Positions 8,067-17,311 are shown, numbered from the stretch's first letter. The stretch: 36,299 bases of DNA from Deltaproteobacteria bacterium (GCA_021777225.1 JAJYDQ010000041.1:1-36299), one strand, 5' to 3'. Notes: a model not told the origin generated them from the sequence alone. Numbers and translations are program-made.

Positions 8067-9859
8067 CTTTACAAGCATTGGATGGATGGAAACGCACACA
8101 TCTTTCTGAGGAATTGACAGAGAAAGATGTTAACAAACGGGTCATCGTCATGGGATGGATCCTAAGACGCCGTGATCATGGCGGAGTTATTTTCATTGAT
8201 TTGAGAGACCGTAAAGGCTTGGTCCAGTTGGTTTTTAATCCTGAATTTTCTGAGCAGACTCATGCCCTGGCCCACAACCTGAGGCCGGAATGGGTCATTG
8301 CGGTCAGGGGAGAAGTTCGCCCGAGACCGGATGATTCTCTAAATCCGGATTTGGTCACGGGCAAGATCGAGATATTTGTAGATGAACTTAAAATACTCAA
8401 TTCCTCGGATCCCCCTCCATTCCCATTGGATGAGGAAACAACCCCAACTGACGCTGTTCGATACAAGTACAGATATCTCGATCTGAGGAAACCCGCTGGA
8501 GCCCGTCAGAACCTTCTTTTCCGAAATCGCCTGCTTTCTCAAATCAGAAACTTTTTGAGTTCTGAAGATTTCGTAGAAATCGAGACCCCCTTTTTAACAA
8601 CCAGCACACCGGAAGGCGCCAGGGATTACCTTGTTCCAAGCCGTTTGAATGTAGGTAGCTTTTATGCCCTGCCGCAATCACCACAACTTTTTAAACAACT
8701 ATTAATGGTCGCTGGTTTTGAACGCTACTATCAAATAGTGCGCTGTTTCAGGGACGAAGATTTGAGAGCTGACAGACAACCGGAATTTACCCAGTTGGAT
8801 ATAGAAACTTCCTTTATCGAAGAAAAGGACCTTTTCACAATAATGGAGACAATGATACAGGGCATTTTTAGAGAACTGCTTGGTATTGAGCTGAAGACGC
8901 CCTTCCCCACTATTCCATATTGTGACGCAATGGCCCGTTATGGTTTAGACAAACCCGACGTTCGATTCGGACTTGAGTTGACTGACATCACATCGGCAAT
9001 CCGTGAAACCGGTTTTGCCGTATTCAAAAACGCTGTAAACAATGGTGGGATAGTAAAAGCAATTAAAGTCGACGACGGCGCCAAACTTTCGCGCAAGGAT
9101 CTTGATGACCTGAGAGACTTCGCCGCCGTTTATGGAGGCAAAGGTGTTGCGTACACCAGGATCAAAGACGGGGGAGAATGGCAATCTCCGATAGCCAAGT
9201 TTTTGTCTGATCAGGAGCGATCCGAGATTAACCGGATGGTCGGGGCTGAGCCTGGGCATGTTGTCCTGTTCGGCGCAGATGACTCGAGGATCGTTAATGA
9301 TGTCCTGGGTAATCTTAGAAATCATCTGGGCGCAAAATTAGGACTGATCCCTTGTGGGAACTTCGAATTCATTTGGGTTACGGAATTCCCCATGTTCGAG
9401 TTCGATGAGGATGCGAAGCGTTTCAAAGCTATGCACCACCCCTTCACTTCTCCGATGGAAGGAGACCTCGCCCTTATGGAGACGAACCCGGGTTCAGTCC
9501 GTTCAAGAGCCTACGATCTCGTCCTGAATGGGTCTGAAATCGGTGGTGGAAGTATGCGTATCTATAGGAAAGATGTCCAGCAAAGGGTGTTCAAGGCCCT
9601 TGGAATTGACGAAGAGGATGCTGAACAGAAATTTGGCTTCCTGCTGGAAGCCCTGCGATATGGCGCTCCGCCCCATGGTGGCATCGCATTTGGTATAGAT
9701 CGAATAACGGCCATTTTAACCGGGTCTGAATCAATTCGTGATGTGATAGCATTCCCCAAGACCCAGAGGGCCACCTGCCCGCTTACCGGCGCCCCCACCC
9801 CGGTAAACCCGGAACAACTGAAAGAATTGGGTATACGTATTGTCATGAGGAAAGAGTGA
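8063..9859 (+). CDS. aspS: Aspartate--tRNA ligase
   Basis: Charges tRNA-Asp (and perhaps tRNA-Asn, if a GatCAB amidase exists in this organism, which cannot be seen here). The 598-residue length is that of the bacterial type with the GAD insertion. The N-terminal OB-fold includes GWILRRRDHGGVIFIDLRD (about residues 31-49), motif 2 is FRDEDLRADRQPEFTQLD, and motif 3 lies in GGIAFGIDRITAIL. The start is TTG at 8063 within the hisS stop region, with AGGAG about nine bases upstream. A 128-bp gap follows. Confidence 0.96.
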   Translation: MTLQALDGWKRTHLSEELTEKDVNKRVIVMGWILRRRDHGGVIFIDLRDRKGLVQLVFNPEFSEQTHALAHNLRPEWVIAVRGEVRPRPDDSLNPDLVTGKIEIFVDELKILNSSDPPPFPLDEETTPTDAVRYKYRYLDLRKPAGARQNLLFRNRLLSQIRNFLSSEDFVEIETPFLTTSTPEGARDYLVPSRLNVGSFYALPQSPQLFKQLLMVAGFERYYQIVRCFRDEDLRADRQPEFTQLDIETSFIEEKDLFTIMETMIQGIFRELLGIELKTPFPTIPYCDAMARYGLDKPDVRFGLELTDITSAIRETGFAVFKNAVNNGGIVKAIKVDDGAKLSRKDLDDLRDFAAVYGGKGVAYTRIKDGGEWQSPIAKFLSDQERSEINRMVGAEPGHVVLFGADDSRIVNDVLGNLRNHLGAKLGLIPCGNFEFIWVTEFPMFEFDEDAKRFKAMHHPFTSPMEGDLALMETNPGSVRSRAYDLVLNGSEIGGGSMRIYRKDVQQRVFKALGIDEEDAEQKFGFLLEALRYGAPPHGGIAFGIDRITAILTGSESIRDVIAFPKTQRATCPLTGAPTPVNPEQLKELGIRIVMRKE

Positions 9860-9987
9860 GACCATCTTATAATTGATACCATGTTGGGATTACATCCATC
9901 ATGAATTTGCACAAGTAAGACTTTTTAACGTCAGGAAATAGACCAATTTTCATTATGAAATTTTGAAGAAGATTAAGGAGTTCGGCA

Positions 9988-11880
9988 ATGGCTACATGGG
10001 ATGCTAAAAAAGGAGTGCTGTATCATGAGTTTAATAAGTTTTATAAAGAACGGTTCCTTCGTGAAGTCGACAAACCGAACTTACTAAGAAACATTTTCCC
10101 ATACTCAGAAGTGCCAAAGGTCGACTTCGACTTTGCCATGATCCCAATAAATCCGGCCAGGAATTTTCTTATGACCGATACCACATTCAGGGACGGTCAG
10201 CAGGCGAGACCACCGTTTACAGTTGAACAAATTTCGAGGCTTTTCGATTTCCTGCATAGGTTATCAGGACCCAGAGGCATAATACGGCAATCGGAATTCT
10301 TTCTTTACACCAAAAAGGACAGGGAAGCCGTCGAGGTTTGCAGAAGTAAAGGGTATCAATACCCACAAATTACTGGGTGGATCAGAGCCCAGAAAAAAGA
10401 TCTCGCTCAAGTCAGAGCCGTGGGGTTAACCGAAACAGGTATTCTTACCTCGGTTTCGGACTACCATATTTTCCTGAAAATGGGACTTGATCGCCGCAAA
10501 GCCATGGACAAATACCTGGATATGGTTAGAGCAACTATCGAAAAGGGAATTGCGCCACGATGCCATTTCGAAGATGTGACACGCGCTGATATCTACGGCT
10601 TCTGCGTCCCTTTGGCCCAGAAAATCATGGAAATACGTGAAGAGTCGGGCATTGAGATCAAGATTCGTCTTTGCGATACAATGGGTTACGGGGTCACATT
10701 TCCGGGTTCCGCACTGCCAAGGAGCGTTCCAAAACTTGTTCGTGCAATGATTGATGACGCGAACGTCCCCGAGGATCTTCTCGAATGGCATGGACATAAC
10801 GATTTTCATAAGGGTTTGACCAACGCCGTTTCAGCATGGCTATACGGTTGCTCTACCGTCAATGGCACGCTTCTCGGTATCGGAGAACGCACTGGAAACA
10901 CCCCTCTGGAAGCGTTAGTAATTGATTATATGTCTTTGAGAGGACACGCCGACGGAATGGACCCAAGAGTAATCACTGAGATTGCTGAATACTTTGAAAT
11001 GGAGCTTGGTCACACGGTACCAGATAATTACCCACTTGTTGGACGGTCTTTTAATACCACTAGCGCTGGTGTTCATGCGGATGGCGTTTTGAAAAATGAG
11101 GAGATTTACAACATATTCGACACCACCAAGATCCTGGGTAGACCTCCTCTGGTCAATATCACCGATAAATCAGGACTCGCTGGAATAGCTCACTGGATAA
11201 ACACAAAGCTTTCGGTGCCGAAAGAAGAAGCGCTAGATAAGTCACATCCGGCAATTTCACGTATTTACGACATAGTCATGGAACAGTATGAGAATGGCCG
11301 TGTAACGGCTATGTCGGACAAGGAAATGCTGGCCCTTGTTAAACGGTATTTGCCGGAACTATTTATATCAGACTGGGATCGAATGAAGCTCATAGCCCAC
11401 GAAATGGCTTACAAAATCGTGGAAACATTCATATCCTCGACCCCGATGACCAACCTGGATGTAAAAGCCATGGAAACCGCCATGTACGACTTCCTCAGGA
11501 AATATCCTTTCATACAATATTGCTATGTTGTTAATATGGAAGGTAAGAAAATCACAGCTAATGTTACTGATATCGCTGAAAAATCCAAATTTGTAGAGTT
11601 CAAGGAAAATGAGGATTTTTCTGACAGATCCTGGTTTATCATGCCGATAAAAGACGGCAAGATTCACGTCCTGGGTCCATTCACGTCCAAAATCACCGGG
11701 GCCCTTTGCATTACCGTCTCAGGACCACTCAGAGACAAAAACCATAAAATGATTGGTTTGTTTGGCGCTGATATAAGAATGGAAGAATTGCTAAAGGTCG
11801 AAAGAGAACTCATGGAAGAACACGGCATGGAGTTCACTGAAAAAGACATCAGAACATTGACAAAAAAATACAGAGATTAG
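9988..11880 (+). CDS. Re-citrate/isopropylmalate synthase-like enzyme fused to a Cache-like sensor domain
   Basis: The N-terminal ~450 residues are a TIM-barrel acyl-CoA condensing enzyme of the HMGL/DRE family. R68-D69 lie in TDTTFRDGQQ, the metal-binding HxH is H268/H270 in EWHGHNDFH, followed by GIGERTGNTPLE (297-308) and GVHADG (361-366). Such enzymes condense an acyl-CoA with an oxoacid; relatives with this TTFRDGQQARPP signature include (Re)-citrate synthases of strict anaerobes, so Re-citrate synthase is my best guess. Residues ~480-605 are different: YVVNMEGKKI, RSWFIMPIKDG and GALCITVSGPLRD...GLFGADI follow the pattern of Cache/PDC ligand-binding domains normally found in membrane receptors. 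No membrane segment is present, so the sensor would act inside the cell, perhaps allosterically. AAGGAG precedes the ATG. The substrate is uncertain. Confidence 0.75.
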   Translation: MATWDAKKGVLYHEFNKFYKERFLREVDKPNLLRNIFPYSEVPKVDFDFAMIPINPARNFLMTDTTFRDGQQARPPFTVEQISRLFDFLHRLSGPRGIIRQSEFFLYTKKDREAVEVCRSKGYQYPQITGWIRAQKKDLAQVRAVGLTETGILTSVSDYHIFLKMGLDRRKAMDKYLDMVRATIEKGIAPRCHFEDVTRADIYGFCVPLAQKIMEIREESGIEIKIRLCDTMGYGVTFPGSALPRSVPKLVRAMIDDANVPEDLLEWHGHNDFHKGLTNAVSAWLYGCSTVNGTLLGIGERTGNTPLEALVIDYMSLRGHADGMDPRVITEIAEYFEMELGHTVPDNYPLVGRSFNTTSAGVHADGVLKNEEIYNIFDTTKILGRPPLVNITDKSGLAGIAHWINTKLSVPKEEALDKSHPAISRIYDIVMEQYENGRVTAMSDKEMLALVKRYLPELFISDWDRMKLIAHEMAYKIVETFISSTPMTNLDVKAMETAMYDFLRKYPFIQYCYVVNMEGKKITANVTDIAEKSKFVEFKENEDFSDRSWFIMPIKDGKIHVLGPFTSKITGALCITVSGPLRDKNHKMIGLFGADIRMEELLKVERELMEEHGMEFTEKDIRTLTKKYRD

Positions 11881-11890
11881 ATTCCCGCCT

Positions 11891-11915
11891 CAGAGTCACA
11901 AAATAGATGACTCTG
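11891..11915 (+). terminator. Stem-loop after the synthase-Cache gene
   Basis: CAGAGTCA (11891-11898) and TGACTCTG (11908-11915) form a perfect 8-bp stem with a 9-base loop, eleven bases after the stop. Only a weak T-tract follows, so termination may be partial or rely on the second stem-loop downstream. Confidence 0.45.
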
Positions 11916-11935
11916 CATTTCCCGCCACCCGATCC

Positions 11936-11970
11936 AAAATCTCTCAAGAGCGTTACTCGTGAGAGATTTT
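11936..11970. terminator. Long A/T-flanked inverted repeat, probable bidirectional terminator
   Basis: AAAATCTCTCA (11936-11946) and TGAGAGATTTT (11960-11970) are exact complements around a 13-base loop. The stem has an A-run on one side and a T-run on the other, as in bidirectional Rho-independent terminators. It sits between the synthase gene and the flavodoxin and would isolate the two. Confidence 0.5.
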
Positions 11971-12042
11971 GCCCCCCCTATTCAGGAGGAGGCAAGATCG
12001 ACAAAGGGGATTGACCAATTTTGCTATGTGAAAGGAAATATC

Positions 12043-12576
12043 ATGAGAGTCCTCAACCTCTATTTTTCAACCACCGGCAACACCGAGAAAATGGCGAAGC
12101 AAATAGAGAAAGCGGCGAAGGATGCCGGTCATGAAGTAGAAACAATCAAAATTACCAAGAATGCCGAAGTGGACATCCTGGCATATGATTTTGTGTTTAT
12201 TGGGTCAGGTGTCTACACATGGCTCCCCGGTAAACCGATGATGGAGTTCCTCAACCAAGCCCGTGAAAGATACGGTCAGTTGGGCGAAATCAAGCCTTCA
12301 TCACCCAGAAGAGCTGGTAAAAAGGCGGTAGTATACTGTTCGTTCGGAGGAGGCCACACGGGTGTCAATGAGGCTTTGCCCGCGGCAAAGTTCATGGGGC
12401 AGTTGTTTGACCATTTGGGCTACGAAGTAGTAAGCGAATGGTATTTTGTCGGCGAATTCCACGGGCGACTTCAGCATCTTTCCACTACCGGTCGTTTGGG
12501 AAACATCAAGGGTCGTCCCAATGAAGCTGATTTGCAGGACATTTACCAGCGAGTACTCGGCATACTTGGTGTTTAA
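12043..12576 (+). CDS. Flavodoxin-family FMN protein
   Basis: A 177-residue protein of the flavodoxin/NAD(P)H-quinone reductase fold, likely a cytoplasmic electron carrier or FMN-dependent reductase. The phosphate-binding loop is at residues 7-16 (YFSTTGNTEK), and a second flavin-contact segment is FIGSGVYTWLPG. The start is the ATG at 12043 with AAAGGA six bases upstream. The frame is open further left, but that part has no ribosome site and lies just after an inverted repeat. It converges with the helicase gene, leaving only 23 bases between the stops. The redox partner cannot be inferred from the neighbours. Confidence 0.8.
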   Translation: MRVLNLYFSTTGNTEKMAKQIEKAAKDAGHEVETIKITKNAEVDILAYDFVFIGSGVYTWLPGKPMMEFLNQARERYGQLGEIKPSSPRRAGKKAVVYCSFGGGHTGVNEALPAAKFMGQLFDHLGYEVVSEWYFVGEFHGRLQHLSTTGRLGNIKGRPNEADLQDIYQRVLGILGV

Positions 12577-12599
12577 CAATTCATGGGTATAAACAGGGA

Positions 12600-15500
12600 T
12601 TATTTGCCATCCGACAACGAAGAATCCGAATAATTCCTGGCCCAGCAAAGAGTATTTACTAACTGGACCTGATCTATAGCGCGACACCTGATGCTGAGCA
12701 ATAAGGGATTGACCACAAGTATGGACAGGGCCCTGGCCCTGGACATCGCGACATTAAGACGATTCTTGCTGTAAAGAAATTCTATCCTGCGAGGCAAATA
12801 TTCCCCGCTCGATGTGGTCATAGAGACTATCACAACCTCGGATTCCTGACCCTGAAACTTGTCCACCGTGCCGATTCTCGCCCCTTTTGGTAAAACTCGT
12901 TTCAAAAGATTCACCTGCATGTTGTAAGGAGCGACCACCATTATATTTCCAAGGGTCATGGACTGTTCGTTTCCATCGCGATCCCGATACGATTGTTGAA
13001 CAAGACTGGCCATGATCTCTTTGATCAGATCGGCTTCTTCCTGGCTCTTCTGTGAACAGCCATCATGCTCTATCGGCACGAAGCTAACCCCAGACGGCTT
13101 GAGACTCTCGTGCGCTTGTGAATTCAGGACAAGTCGCTGACGCTCGTTAAGTGGTTCCGGCCTCAGCCGGGAGTCATAAACCGCATCAGAAATAAACCCA
13201 CACACATCCGGACACATACGCCATGTTGTATCCAGGAACACACCTCTATCCGGCTTGATGGTAGCATCGCCGTCGAGCAGATATTCGAGGGTTGATTCCC
13301 CAGACCTGCCAGGATGAACACCCTGAATGGGTTGTCCAAGCTGCATCTGATCGCCCAGAAGGACAATGTTTCTTGCTGACACGCCCATGGCTACCAGATT
13401 CGCCAGAGAAACCTGACCGGCTTCATCGACAAACAGAAAATCCAGGTCCTGGTCCATCCCGGCGAATAGCCATGCGGTGCCAGCGACCAGATTAGCTCGT
13501 GACTCATATATATCCCGGTTACTCGTCACATCTTCTATGAATTTTCCTTTAAACCATGTGCCCTTGTTATCTGTAGATTTTTTTAGACCATGGAATTGCA
13601 GACCAATTTCCTCGGCTCGTAATTCAACATGTTTCAAGAGATTGTTGATCGCCTTGTGGCTGTTGGACGACACCCCTATCCTGTACCCTCTTCTCAGCAA
13701 TTCCGCTACTACATGAGACCCCGTGTAAGTTTTGCCCGTCCCCGGAGGGCCTTGGATAAAAAGATAGCTATTGCGAAGACCGGCTACAGCTTCAATTATT
13801 TCGTTGGGATGAGGATTTTCGGGATTTACTATCGGCTTCCCGGACCTGTGACCATTAATATCAGGTATGGATCTCTTAAGAATGGCTTCAAGAGCGGCAT
13901 AGCGCCTATCTCCCCTGATTATGCTGTCAGCAAATCGGAACACAGCTTTGGTCAATGAACCGGACCTGATCGGGCCACCTGTTGAGACCGACAACTTCTC
14001 CGGCAATACGGCTCCAGACTCAGACGCAACCTGGACGAGCCGTTCATTTTCATCAATCCGGACTATCTTGAATTCTTCCTTGAAATCACCGGTGTGGACA
14101 CATTTGTCCCCTTCCCCAAGCTTGAATTCCTGCTCTGGATATTGATAAACAGCGCCTCCGGCGTTTGGCTCTATCATTTTTTGCCCCTTGGCCAGAGCCA
14201 TGCCTCCTATACACTCCGGGTCGTCAATCAGATCTTCATCCGTCATCTCCATCCTTGAAAAAACAGCCCACCACGCGGGTTTTTCACATCGTCGATGAAA
14301 ATCCAGCAAATAGAACACCAGTTCACGGAAGTGCATGTCATCTGGATCAATCCTGTGGTCTTCGAGCAGGGCGAGACGATATGACTCAAGCTTCGTTTCC
14401 AAATCTACCTGACGGTTAGATTTTGGACGGGCCTTTTTATCGTCCCCTGGCTTGACCTGATTCATCCATGGCAGATCCGGAGGCCGAAAAGTGAGCAGCC
14501 ACTCTCGTAACAGATAAGTTGAGCGGCAATCCTCATGATTATATACCTCAATGTCGTCAAGAAATTTTTTGTCTTTGGTTTGCAGCCACTTCTCATAGAA
14601 GACGATGCTCGACATAGCGTTTTTAACATCGCCTTCTCTCTTGTCCGCATAAAATGTTTCGAGATTCTTTATTGAGTATCTTGGTTCCGAGACACGGATG
14701 CTTTCCCTGACTACCTTGTAAAGATCAACGAGTTTATGGGAGCGGAGCAGATCATCCACCTGGGCTTCCTTTATCCCATGGGAACACATCAGTCGTTTGA
14801 GGGCCGATTCTTCATAACTGGCATAATGGTAAATGTGGGCTGATGGATATTTTTTTAACCGCTGAGCAACAAAATCCATGAACGCTTCAAAGGCCTTTCT
14901 TTCTTCATCCCGATTGTGAGCCCAGAACTTCTCGAATTTCGGCTTATCTCCATCGCGATAGTAGACTCCGAACAAATATTCCAAACCCTCCGGTTCCAGC
15001 GGATCACCCTCCATGTCAAAGAACAGGTCGCCCGGGTCCGGTTTTGGCAGGCGATGAAATCCTCTCAAGCCGTCAGGATCGAGCGGGAGCAATTCCAGTT
15101 CATTAGCTCCTGAATTTCGTTTCTTGAGCTGCAAAGACGCTTGATGACGAAGCTTAAGCAAGGTATCTGCGGCCAGCTTTTGTATTTTGACACGGTCATC
15201 ATGTTCAGCCAGTTGCGCCAACGTATGAATCCCGGCTGACCGTAACTTTTTTATCTGGATTTTCGTAATATTGGCGACCTGATTGAGATGGTCGTCTTGA
15301 AGCCATTTTTCTTCACACAGACCACGCCATCGGCATAAACTGCAATGTTCGGTCGTTTCAGGATATGTGTCGGCGTCACGTGAAATGCCCTCAAGGAAGC
15401 GTTCTTTCAGTGTCTGGTAGTATTGACCGAACTGGTCGAACCTGAAGTTCAGTTCAGTCCTGTCTCCCAACACAACATGCATCATGTTCGGCCGAAAACC

Positions 15501-15977
15501 CTGCAATGTCGTCAGCAGGTCCGAATAAAAACACAGTTGAATGATGAAATATGTCTTGGGGCTTCTGGCCAGTTTGGTGTCCATGACTTCATAGCTGAAT
15601 GGACCCAGACCTGAAGGCGTTCTGACCTTTCGAAGGAAATCGGGATACCCGCAAAAATTTCCCTGCATCAAGGTTCCCTGGTAAATTATGTCGGTTCCAC
15701 TCTTCATGGCCTCAAACGTGGCGACTGCTTTGTCCTGAAGAGTTCCCCCAACCGCTGACAGGTCTGTTACATCAACCCCGCTGTCCTTGAGTTTCTGCAG
15801 GTGGGACTGCTCGTGTTCAAAGCCTTTGTTCTGAAAAAGCTGGGCTTCCTCACCATCTGGTGTCTGGGGAAGAGGAGTTAACAGATTTATTTTGTCCAAA
15901 GCCGTCAGATGTTCACATTCAAGAAAATTGCAAAGATCCGTGGCTGAAAACAGTATTCCATCATCTATTTTTCTCAT
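12600..15977 (-). CDS. TM0106-type RecB-like nuclease fused to SF1 (Dna2/UPF1-like) helicase
   Basis: A 1125-residue nucleic-acid enzyme. The N-terminal part is a Cas4/RecB-like nuclease with D113 (GYPDFL), the D133-x-K135 pair (VMDTK), and QLCFYSDLL at 147-155 (QxxxY). C16 or C21 together with C212, C215 and C221 (HCSLCRWRGLC) is the Cys layout of Fe-S nucleases. The middle resembles an RNase H-like 3'-5' exonuclease module (FFDMEGDPL, HNRDEERKAFEAF, YNHEDC). The C-terminal third is an SF1 helicase: Walker A GPPGTGKT near residue 743, Walker B VDEAGQ near 850, and VDKFQGQESEVVIVS in motif V. Known family members are predicted DNA repair or processing proteins. The start ATG at 15977 has no neighbour in front. 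It lies 2.3 kb left of the CRISPR genes on the other strand, so functional linkage is unproven. Confidence 0.85.
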   Translation of the reverse strand: MRKIDDGILFSATDLCNFLECEHLTALDKINLLTPLPQTPDGEEAQLFQNKGFEHEQSHLQKLKDSGVDVTDLSAVGGTLQDKAVATFEAMKSGTDIIYQGTLMQGNFCGYPDFLRKVRTPSGLGPFSYEVMDTKLARSPKTYFIIQLCFYSDLLTTLQGFRPNMMHVVLGDRTELNFRFDQFGQYYQTLKERFLEGISRDADTYPETTEHCSLCRWRGLCEEKWLQDDHLNQVANITKIQIKKLRSAGIHTLAQLAEHDDRVKIQKLAADTLLKLRHQASLQLKKRNSGANELELLPLDPDGLRGFHRLPKPDPGDLFFDMEGDPLEPEGLEYLFGVYYRDGDKPKFEKFWAHNRDEERKAFEAFMDFVAQRLKKYPSAHIYHYASYEESALKRLMCSHGIKEAQVDDLLRSHKLVDLYKVVRESIRVSEPRYSIKNLETFYADKREGDVKNAMSSIVFYEKWLQTKDKKFLDDIEVYNHEDCRSTYLLREWLLTFRPPDLPWMNQVKPGDDKKARPKSNRQVDLETKLESYRLALLEDHRIDPDDMHFRELVFYLLDFHRRCEKPAWWAVFSRMEMTDEDLIDDPECIGGMALAKGQKMIEPNAGGAVYQYPEQEFKLGEGDKCVHTGDFKEEFKIVRIDENERLVQVASESGAVLPEKLSVSTGGPIRSGSLTKAVFRFADSIIRGDRRYAALEAILKRSIPDINGHRSGKPIVNPENPHPNEIIEAVAGLRNSYLFIQGPPGTGKTYTGSHVVAELLRRGYRIGVSSNSHKAINNLLKHVELRAEEIGLQFHGLKKSTDNKGTWFKGKFIEDVTSNRDIYESRANLVAGTAWLFAGMDQDLDFLFVDEAGQVSLANLVAMGVSARNIVLLGDQMQLGQPIQGVHPGRSGESTLEYLLDGDATIKPDRGVFLDTTWRMCPDVCGFISDAVYDSRLRPEPLNERQRLVLNSQAHESLKPSGVSFVPIEHDGCSQKSQEEADLIKEIMASLVQQSYRDRDGNEQSMTLGNIMVVAPYNMQVNLLKRVLPKGARIGTVDKFQGQESEVVIVSMTTSSGEYLPRRIEFLYSKNRLNVAMSRARALSILVVNPLLLSIRCRAIDQVQLVNTLCWARNYSDSSLSDGK

Positions 15978-16116
15978 TTCATTAGCTTACACCAATGGTT
16001 TGCATAAAGGGAAGGTAATCATATGCAGCAAGAGGCTCCAATTTTATGAAAATATGATAGAGTTTGGTATTATGTGAACTGCGATTTACAACTTGGTAAA
16101 GGGAGGACGAACAAAA
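15978..16116. promoter_or_regulatory. Divergent intergenic region
   Basis: This 139-bp gap separates the divergent nuclease-helicase and the small secreted protein, so it must hold promoters for both. Many A/T-rich hexamers occur (for example TATGAT and TATTAT around 16052-16074), but I cannot single out a convincing -35/-10 pair. Confidence 0.3.
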
Positions 16117-16362
16117 ATGAAGACAGCAGCTCTGACGGTTATTTTGATCGTAATTCCCGTCTTGTCGTTTGCCCAGTCTACAGACATCAGGGATCGCAAC
16201 GGAAACCTCGTCGGAACCAGGAATTATGATCGCACAACAGGGGAAACTCAATTTCGCGACAGGAATGGGAACCTCGAATACACTGGAAATCGTCGCGGGA
16301 ATGAATATGAGATTCGTGACCGATCCGGCAACCTCAAATGGACTGAAGAGTCCGATGATTAG
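16117..16362 (+). CDS. Small secreted protein with RDRxGNL repeats
   Basis: An 81-residue protein. Residues 1-20 (MKTAALTVILIVIPVLSFAQ) form a clear Sec signal peptide with cleavage expected near FAQ-S. The mature part of about 60 residues is built from three imperfect repeats, each with RDRNGNL or RDRSGNL followed by an aromatic-Thr pair (DIRDRNGNLVG, QFRDRNGNLEYTGN, EIRDRSGNLKWTE), resembling YD-type beta-strand repeats. The ATG at 16117 is preceded by GGGAGG at 16101-16106, ten bases away; the frame extends a little upstream but the signal peptide fixes this start. Probably periplasmic or exported; function unknown. Confidence 0.7.
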   Translation: MKTAALTVILIVIPVLSFAQSTDIRDRNGNLVGTRNYDRTTGETQFRDRNGNLEYTGNRRGNEYEIRDRSGNLKWTEESDD

Positions 16363-16432
16363 GACCAGTAATGTCCGTCCCATCAGTAAAGATTCAAGCT
16401 ATTTTTTGATTAGAAAATGTATAAATTACTAA

Positions 16433-16554
16433 AAATTACTATCACCCCTACGTCTTCGTACGTAGGCAGACGGCCTTGTGGCTTTTAAGCCGCAGGGCCT
16501 GAACATTTTTAGCACACATGGCGAACCATTGCGTATATAGATGATTTCAATTTT
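16433..16554 (+). repeat. Structured direct repeat, copy 1
   Basis: About 122 bp, nearly identical to 17390-17512. It contains three stem-loops: CCTACGT/ACGTAGG, a GGCC...GGCC stem (GGCCTTGTGGCTT with AAGCCGCAGGGCC, using two G-U pairs in RNA) and ATGG CGAA CCAT. It ends in TATATAGATG followed by TTCAATTTT. Between the copies the changes fall in loops or keep pairing, which points to selected structure rather than chance. After this copy the reading frame starting at its ATG (16541) runs into the 3' end of the oppositely oriented metalloprotein gene and is probably a remnant. No tRNA or known riboswitch was recognised. Confidence 0.7.
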
Positions 16555-16582
16555 GTTCCGTAGTCAACGCTACGCGAATATT

Positions 16583-17311
16583 CTAGCCAAAAAAATCATC
16601 ATCGGGAGCGACGGTTCGATACAATTCTTCCTTACAATAACGCCACTCCGGCATAAAATTATCCATCAGGGCCTTAAAACGGTCGTTATGACGACGTTCC
16701 AGGAGATGGGTCAATTCATGGACTATTATAAATTCCAGGCAATGTAACGGTTTTTTAGCTAATTCCAGATTCAGCCAGATTCGTTTATCCCTCTGATTGC
16801 AGCTCCCCCACCTCGTCTTCATTTTCTTGATACCCCAGTCATTAAGCTCAACCCCAATAACATATTCCCATTTTTCGATGAGACATGGGACCTGTTCTTT
16901 CAATTGGGATCGATACCACCCGTTAATTACTTTTTCCCGCTGGAGTTGATCGCTACCGGGCCTGACGTACAACTCAATGTAGGTGTTGTCACGGATTTCC
17001 ACTCTTGGCGTGGCCTCATAATAAATGACGTTCAGCAGATACGATTTCCCTTGATAAAGGTGGTTCTCGCCGGAAATGTATTCAAGCTCTAACTGATCCC
17101 GCATGCCTTCAAATTTCAGTTGATGTTTCTTTATCCAACTGAGCTTTGAGACTATGAATGACCTGATGGAGTAGTCGGTTATCCTGTAAGGAGCTGTCAC
17201 ATGAACCTTGCCTTGCGGTGGACGCACTCGTAAATGAAGATTTTTTATATCTTTCCGGACAACATCAACAACAACATCTCCGACTACAATTTTATTTTTG
17301 AAACTACTCAC
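16583..17311 (-). CDS. YgjP-type (DUF45) zinc metalloprotein
   Basis: A 242-residue protein with the SprT-like zinc motif HELTH (H198, E199, H202) and a third ligand H208 in ERRHNDRF. The preceding family segment TRWGSC (167-171) and WLNLELAKKP complete the YgjP/DUF45 signature. Family members are metal-dependent hydrolases of uncertain substrate, often near restriction or mobile genes. The first 160 residues form the beta-rich N-terminal domain. The C-terminus (VAPDDDFFG) is complete. It stands alone on the minus strand and is bracketed by two direct repeats, suggesting it arrived or was duplicated as a cassette. Confidence 0.85.
   Translation of the reverse strand: MSSFKNKIVVGDVVVDVVRKDIKNLHLRVRPPQGKVHVTAPYRITDYSIRSFIVSKLSWIKKHQLKFEGMRDQLELEYISGENHLYQGKSYLLNVIYYEATPRVEIRDNTYIELYVRPGSDQLQREKVINGWYRSQLKEQVPCLIEKWEYVIGVELNDWGIKKMKTRWGSCNQRDKRIWLNLELAKKPLHCLEFIIVHELTHLLERRHNDRFKALMDNFMPEWRYCKEELYRTVAPDDDFFG

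Noticed and set aside
12301-15614. Frames opposite the nuclease-helicase and flavodoxin genes
   Set aside because: Shadows of strongly supported genes with no ribosome sites or family features.
16433-16554. Structured repeat as an IS200/IS605 end or a known riboswitch
   Set aside because: No TnpA or TnpB gene lies between or next to the copies, and I could not match the stems to a riboswitch consensus I know.
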